From IMG/VR virus record IMGVR_UViG_3300028859_000009, positions 62,001 to 126,000 of that record: a stretch of 64,000 bases of DNA. One strand, written 5' to 3'. Of the stretch, positions 60,136 to 64,000 are shown in pieces. The DNA comes from a virus. The position numbers and the translations under genes were made by a program. The first letter of the stretch is position 1, and every line of letters begins with the position of its first letter. The notes beneath the pieces are model-generated. The model ran no database searches and had not been told where the DNA came from. It worked only from the letters and a program-made list of their open reading frames with translations.

Positions 60136-61338
60136 ATGAAACAAATTATCAAAAGTATCTTAGATACTGACTTATACACATTTAGCTTGTGTTATTTATA
60201 TCTTCAAAAATTTCCTCGTGCTATTGGAAAATATAGTTTTATTGATAGAAATTCAACCTGTTATCCAAAAGGATTTGCAGAAAAAGTTAAAAATCAACTT
60301 AAAAAAATGGAAGATGTAAAATTAACTGATGATGAATTCAACTTTATGTTAGATAAGTTTTATTATTTCCCAAAATGGTTTTTTACATTTTTGAAAGGAT
60401 ATAGATTTGATTCATCTGAAGTTTCTATAAGTCAAGATGTAGAAGGTCATTTATCAATTGAAATTGAAGGATCAATTTTTAAAACTATATTTTGGGAGCA
60501 ACCAATATTAGCAATTGTATCTGAACTTGCTCATAAAATGAATGGAGATTTTGATAAATATGATGAAAAAAAAGAATATCAAAAATCATATGACAAATGT
60601 AAAAAAATGATTGATGCTAAAATTTTAGTCTCTGAGTTCGGAACTAGGCGCCGTCTTTCTTTTGCTCATCAGCATCTTGTTATTAAATCATTCATTGATT
60701 GTATGAAAGATAATTGTACTGATTTAGGAGGTATAATAGGCACATCAAATGTATATTTCGGTATGAAATATGGATTAAAAATAAATGGTACAATGTCACA
60801 CCAATATATTAGCTTAATTGCATCAATATATGGACCAGTAGAAGCAAATAATACTGCAATGAATATGTGGGAAGATGTATATCAAGGTTCGTTAGGAACA
60901 TTCTTGTATGATACATTAACTAGAGAAGTATTCATGAAAAACTTTTCATTAAAAAATGCTATTTTATTTCAAGGAGTAAGAGTAGATAGTGGAGATGAAA
61001 TTGAAGCATTAGAAGATTTTATTCTAAAATATAAATCTCTTGGTATTGATCCATCAACAAAAACTATAATTTTTAGTAACGCATTAACTGTAGATAAAGC
61101 AATTGAAATTCATAAAATTGTTGATGGACGTATGAAAGATAGTTATGGTATAGGTACACACTTATCATGTAGTGTGGATAATGTAAAGCCATCTAATATG
61201 GTCATAAAACTTACAGCAGCTAAAATTACAGAATCAAGGGAATGGAATAATTGTGTAAAATTTAGTGACGATAAAGGTAAATATACTGGTGATAAAGAAA
61301 CAATTGAAATTTATAGAAATTTGTTAAATATCAAATAA
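60136..61338 (+). CDS. pncB: nicotinate phosphoribosyltransferase (PncB)
   Basis: The 400-residue product matches PncB in length and motifs: DTDLYTFSLCYLY near the start, FGTRRRLSFAHQ, GTSNVYFGMKYGLKINGTMSHQYI, GVRVDSGDEIEALE and IIFSNALTVDKAIEI. It makes nicotinate mononucleotide from nicotinate and PRPP. Together with the phage PncA, it provides the first two steps of the Preiss-Handler NAD salvage; the adenylyl transfer and amidation would need host NadD and NadE or genes elsewhere. Confidence 0.93.
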   Translation: MKQIIKSILDTDLYTFSLCYLYLQKFPRAIGKYSFIDRNSTCYPKGFAEKVKNQLKKMEDVKLTDDEFNFMLDKFYYFPKWFFTFLKGYRFDSSEVSISQDVEGHLSIEIEGSIFKTIFWEQPILAIVSELAHKMNGDFDKYDEKKEYQKSYDKCKKMIDAKILVSEFGTRRRLSFAHQHLVIKSFIDCMKDNCTDLGGIIGTSNVYFGMKYGLKINGTMSHQYISLIASIYGPVEANNTAMNMWEDVYQGSLGTFLYDTLTREVFMKNFSLKNAILFQGVRVDSGDEIEALEDFILKYKSLGIDPSTKTIIFSNALTVDKAIEIHKIVDGRMKDSYGIGTHLSCSVDNVKPSNMVIKLTAAKITESREWNNCVKFSDDKGKYTGDKETIEIYRNLLNIK

Positions 61339-61360
61339 TTTATTTATATTTTTAATAACT

Positions 61361-61391
61361 TCTGATATATCAATTATTTTGTTTATCTTTA
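61361..61391 (+). promoter_or_regulatory. weak Bacteroidota-type promoter
   Basis: TCTG at 61361-61364 and TATCTTTA at 61384-61391 are 19 bp apart, 47 bases before the lipoprotein ATG. Each box has one mismatch. Confidence 0.4.
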
Positions 61392-61438
61392 CAAAAAATT
61401 CTAAAAACCTCACTTGTATAGGTTAAAGTCATTCTATT

Positions 61439-61891
61439 ATGAAGAAAATTATATTATTTTTAATTGTGTGTCTTTTTTTATTTAGTTGTAGTAAAACTGA
61501 TGATCCAGTAGTCTTTAATTATAATTTTTTGATTGGAACGTGGACTGAATATAAATCAATGCAAGTTTATTATATTGATACTAATAAACCATACAAGTGG
61601 GATTCGGGAATTTATATTGACACAATAGCTTTTAGTCCATTATATCAAGAATTTAGTTATTATAAATACAAAGGAAATTGGTACACAAATTCAGAAATTC
61701 TTAATATATCACCATTAGGTAATAATTTTACAGAAGTAGAGTATCATAGTGTAATAACTCAAGATGATAAGAATATCATAATTGAATATCAAGAAACTGA
61801 TTATAATAGAAAATTTTATCATTACTTTAAGAAAATATCAAAAGAATGGAAATTAGAATATATGTTAAATGATATAAGTAAAAATAAATAA
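61439..61891 (+). CDS. Bacteroidota-style lipoprotein
   Basis: The N-terminus MKKIILFLIVCLFLFSC is a signal peptide with a lipobox; Cys17 would be lipidated and the mature protein starts CSKTDDPV. The acidic residues after +1 resemble the surface-export signal of Bacteroidota lipoproteins. The remaining 130 residues (FLIGTWTEYKSMQVY ... KWDSGIYIDTIAF) look like a lipocalin-type small beta-barrel (G-x-W motif). A surface lipoprotein from a phage fits superinfection exclusion, but this is inferred. Confidence 0.75.
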   Translation: MKKIILFLIVCLFLFSCSKTDDPVVFNYNFLIGTWTEYKSMQVYYIDTNKPYKWDSGIYIDTIAFSPLYQEFSYYKYKGNWYTNSEILNISPLGNNFTEVEYHSVITQDDKNIIIEYQETDYNRKFYHYFKKISKEWKLEYMLNDISKNK

Positions 61892-61983
61892 TGAGTATTA
61901 AAAAATGGACGATTGAAAAACTTCAAAATGAAGTTGATAAATATAAGACAAGAGCAGAATTTTACATCTTAACAGACGGATGA
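61891..61983 (+). pseudogene. remnant of a NUMOD-like homing-endonuclease module
   Basis: The frame MSIKKWTIEKLQNEVDKYK is followed by TRAEF and then stops after 30 residues. It matches the repeated module WTIEKLQEEANKYQTRNEF of the GIY-YIG endonuclease at 3441-4592. It is the beginning of a decayed or partly deleted endonuclease gene. Confidence 0.65.
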
Positions 61984-62113
61984 ACTAATATCGGATTTAT
62001 ATAATATTCGTTCATTTGACGATATTGCAAAAGAAGAATCTAAAATAATTAATAATATTATAAGAAAAGAAAAAATAGAAAAAATAGAAAAATTAAATAA
62101 ACTATTAGAATAA
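61972..62113 (+). pseudogene. gene remnant with C-terminal tag
   Basis: The frame TDELISDLYNIRSFDDIAKEES ends in NIIRKEKIEKIEKLNKLLE and lacks a start codon. It is the 3' end of a tag-bearing gene interrupted by, or joined to, the endonuclease fragment at 61891-61983. Confidence 0.5.
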
Positions 62114-62130
62114 TATAGTATAAATATATT

Positions 62131-62820
62131 ATGGACTATAAAGATTTAGTATATATTGACATTGAAACTGCAGGGTTTTATCCAGATTTATCATCTCTAA
62201 AAGAGAATGATATTAGAGGATATGATCTTTTTATGCGTAAAATAGAAAGAAAAAGTTCACAATTTTTAGATTGGAAAGAAGATCCAAATGATGTTTATAT
62301 CAATAAATCTTCATTGATTCCAGAATTTGGTAGAATAGTTTGTGTTTCTATGGCTAGAATTTCTAAAAATGATGAAATTAAAATGATGTCGATATGTAAT
62401 GAAGATGAAGAAATTATAGTTAAAAAAACACAGCAATCACTTATGAATATATCTAACAATTCATTATTAGGATTAAGTGGTTTTTATATTAAAGGATTTG
62501 ATATTCCATGGCTAAATAGAAAAATGCTAGCATATGGATATATAATTCCTAAAATACTTAAAACATTTAGTATTAAACCTTGGGAAATGAATGTAGTTGA
62601 TTTAGCTGAAGTTTGGAAAAGTTCAGGAACATTAGAACCTGTTTCTTTTGATGAAATGCTATATTCATTAAATATTGATAGTCCAAAAGATTTGATGGCT
62701 GGTAAAGATGTACATAAATATTTTTGGGAAAATAAAGAATTAAATAAAATAAAAAGTTACTGTGAAAAAGATGTAATGGGATGTATTAAAGCAGCAAAAA
62801 AAATTATACACTTAATATAA
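62131..62820 (+). CDS. stand-alone DEDDy 3'-5' exonuclease, PolB-like
   Basis: The 229-residue product has Exo I VYIDIETAG (Asp10, Glu12), Exo II GFYIKGFDIPWLNRK and Exo III YCEKDV, the DEDDy pattern of the predicted PolB-like exonuclease family. It resembles the proofreading domain of family B polymerases but is free-standing. Since the polymerase fragment in this window lacks an exonuclease region, it could contribute proofreading or DNA end trimming. Confidence 0.78.
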   Translation: MDYKDLVYIDIETAGFYPDLSSLKENDIRGYDLFMRKIERKSSQFLDWKEDPNDVYINKSSLIPEFGRIVCVSMARISKNDEIKMMSICNEDEEIIVKKTQQSLMNISNNSLLGLSGFYIKGFDIPWLNRKMLAYGYIIPKILKTFSIKPWEMNVVDLAEVWKSSGTLEPVSFDEMLYSLNIDSPKDLMAGKDVHKYFWENKELNKIKSYCEKDVMGCIKAAKKIIHLI

Positions 62821-62825
62821 AATAT

Positions 62826-63185
62826 ATGGAATTCAACAAAATTTATAGACTATTAGATGACGACTATTATGATAATGGTCGTAATATATTAAAATATAGG
62901 GAATTGAGAGATTATGAAAAAACAGAATATGAATTAGATAATGATTTTAATTCTATTTGGTTTAGAGTTTGGAATGATAAAAAAATCACATGGTTTTCTG
63001 TTAAAAATGATTTGAATGGGCCGAATATATCAGAACTTTTTTCATATTCTACTGCATCATATATAACAAAATGTTCGTCATTTAATAAAAAATTGAAAAT
63101 TGAAACTGAATTTGAGCAAGTATGTCAGATATTTTTATGTATTCTACATCACATCATCATATATAACAAAATGTTCGCCATTTAA
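62826..63185 (+). CDS. hypothetical protein truncated by an internal duplication
   Basis: The 119-residue product reads normally to about residue 98, then changes to CQIFLCILHHIIIYNKMFAI. A near-repeat of the preceding DNA lies immediately downstream (63155-63209), in whose frame an ending RKEKIKTLNNI is still visible. The original protein probably ended with the recurrent basic tag, before a 100-bp duplication shifted its end. Confidence 0.5.
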   Translation: MEFNKIYRLLDDDYYDNGRNILKYRELRDYEKTEYELDNDFNSIWFRVWNDKKITWFSVKNDLNGPNISELFSYSTASYITKCSSFNKKLKIETEFEQVCQIFLCILHHIIIYNKMFAI

Positions 63186-63209
63186 TTGAAAATTGAAATT
63201 GAATTTGAG
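63055..63209 (+). repeat. imperfect direct duplication
   Basis: The block from CATCATATATAACAAAATG at 63055 to about 63116 recurs, with a few changes and a deletion, at 63155-63209. The intervening 40 bp include a partial copy of the flank. Confidence 0.8.
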
Positions 63210-63250
63210 AAAAATAATAGAAAAGAAAAAATAAAAACCTTAAATAATAT

Positions 63251-63439
63251 ATGAAAACAAAAACAGATTTACTAATAGAAACACTTACTAATGATAGTGG
63301 AAGAAGAGTATTTACCATTACAGAAACGAAAGAATTAATTAAAATTGCACAATTAGAAATTACTAATGATGATAAATTAAACGAAGAGATTTTGAAATTT
63401 AAACAATCATATGTAGATGGTATTAGTTGGAAATTATAA
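63251..63439 (+). CDS. small hypothetical protein (62 aa)
   Basis: The product (MKTKTDLLIETLTNDSGRRVFTITETKELIKIAQLEITN) is soluble. It lies 18 bases before the last gene. No family is recognised. Confidence 0.5.
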   Translation: MKTKTDLLIETLTNDSGRRVFTITETKELIKIAQLEITNDDKLNEEILKFKQSYVDGISWKL

Positions 63440-63456
63440 AAAAATATAAAAATAAA

Positions 63457-64000
63457 ATGACAAAAATTATAACAAGTCCTGAAAAAATTGATGATAAAAA
63501 AGGAAATAATGTATACGTTTTTTTAGGTGGACCTATTCAAGGTGCACCTAATTGGCAACCAAATATATGCAATGATTTATCTGGATATAAAAATTTAGTA
63601 GTTACAAATCCAAGAAGAAAATCATTAGATAAATCAAAATTCAATTTTGATGAACAAGTAAAATGGGAAACAGAATATTTAAATGAAGCTGATATACTTA
63701 TTTTTTGGATTCCAAAAGAAGAGGAAAAAATAGAAGGTAGAATGTATGGACAAACTACTAGATTTGAAATTGGTGAATGGATTTCAAAATGTAATAAAAA
63801 AATTATAATTGGAATTGATGAAGAATTTCCAATGAAAAAATACATTAAAAATAGACTTGAAAAAGATTATAATGTTAAAGTACTTAATACTTATAAAGAA
63901 GTATTAAATGAAGTTAAAAATAAAATAGATTTTTTATCAAATTCTAAACCAGATACTTTTTTTACGTCTGATGAACATTTCGGAAGTAAAAGAACACTTG
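63457..64000 (+). CDS. nucleoside deoxyribosyltransferase-like domain fused to metallophosphoesterase (partial)
   Basis: The first domain has VYVFLGGPIQGAPNWQ and GQTTRFEIGEWISKC, as in nucleoside 2-deoxyribosyltransferase-like proteins (GGPI ... E). From about residue 168, DTFFTSDEHFGSKRTL is the opening of a calcineurin-like phosphoesterase (DxH). The frame is open at the window end, so the second domain is truncated. Nucleotide or nucleoside metabolism is likely, fitting the NAD genes nearby. Confidence 0.72.
   Translation, partial: MTKIITSPEKIDDKKGNNVYVFLGGPIQGAPNWQPNICNDLSGYKNLVVTNPRRKSLDKSKFNFDEQVKWETEYLNEADILIFWIPKEEEKIEGRMYGQTTRFEIGEWISKCNKKIIIGIDEEFPMKKYIKNRLEKDYNVKVLNTYKEVLNEVKNKIDFLSNSKPDTFFTSDEHFGSKRTL

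Overview
The window is 64 kb of very AT-rich, densely packed DNA from a large tailed bacteriophage, probably a T4-type myovirus infecting a member of the Bacteroidota. Phage identity rests on a tRNA array, a T4 gene 46-type recombination ATPase, a family B DNA polymerase split by an intein, a DnaG-type primase, many homing endonucleases, orphan and paired DNA methyltransferases, and dozens of small overlapping genes. The host guess rests on about six promoters with the Bacteroidota architecture (TTTG or TTG, 19-20 bp, TAnnTTTG), on a Bacteroidota-style lipoprotein, and on the near absence of Shine-Dalgarno sequences.

Layout. 1-930: nine recognisable tRNAs plus a degenerate tRNA-like element; another tRNA-like element lies at 2.77 kb. 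1-4.9 kb: small plus-strand genes and a GIY-YIG homing endonuclease. 4.9-15.5 kb: a minus-strand block that looks virion-related, with a 995-residue multi-hydrophobic protein and several proteins carrying a short T4-like capsid-targeting N-terminus. 16-20 kb: gp46-like recombination ATPase and a terminase-like ATPase domain. 20-25 kb: a DUF6011-like protein, paired membrane GAF-like proteins and two HNH homing endonucleases. 25-30 kb: a candidate structural protein, a conserved membrane protein and an amidoligase-like protein with a beta-helix tail. 30-35 kb: a probable type II restriction-modification pair, an RHH/HNH pair, an RHH/SLOG pair and an orphan N4-cytosine-type methyltransferase.

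35-42 kb: the DNA polymerase locus. The C-terminal half of polymerase B is encoded in two pieces joined by a naturally split intein. A Vsr-like homing endonuclease and two cargo genes sit between the intein halves, and two Hef-like proteins flank the locus. The exonuclease/motif A part of the polymerase is not in this window. 42-47 kb: cassettes of small proteins with shared N-terminal (MITNFKKFE-like) and C-terminal (KFNL/KFNI) peptides, including an ankyrin-repeat protein. 47-56 kb: HAD-like protein, an operon encoding translation initiation factor IF-3 and oligoendopeptidase F, an ART-like/metalloprotease pair, HD hydrolase and primase. 56-64 kb: nicotinamidase (PncA), CYTH triphosphatase and nicotinate phosphoribosyltransferase (PncB), a lipoprotein, a DEDDy exonuclease and the start of a deoxyribosyltransferase-like/phosphoesterase protein.

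How it fits together: tRNAs, IF-3 and perhaps PepF adjust host translation and peptide turnover; PncA and PncB can rebuild NAD from nicotinamide through the Preiss-Handler route; gp46, polymerase, primase and exonuclease serve replication and recombination. A repeated N-terminal motif ending in a [LIFM]-x-E-like site suggests that many small proteins, including enzyme-like ones, may be packaged in the head and injected. Two promoter classes are visible: host-type TAnnTTTG promoters and a recurrent TTTATATATAA box just upstream of many genes, the latter a candidate phage-specific (late) promoter.
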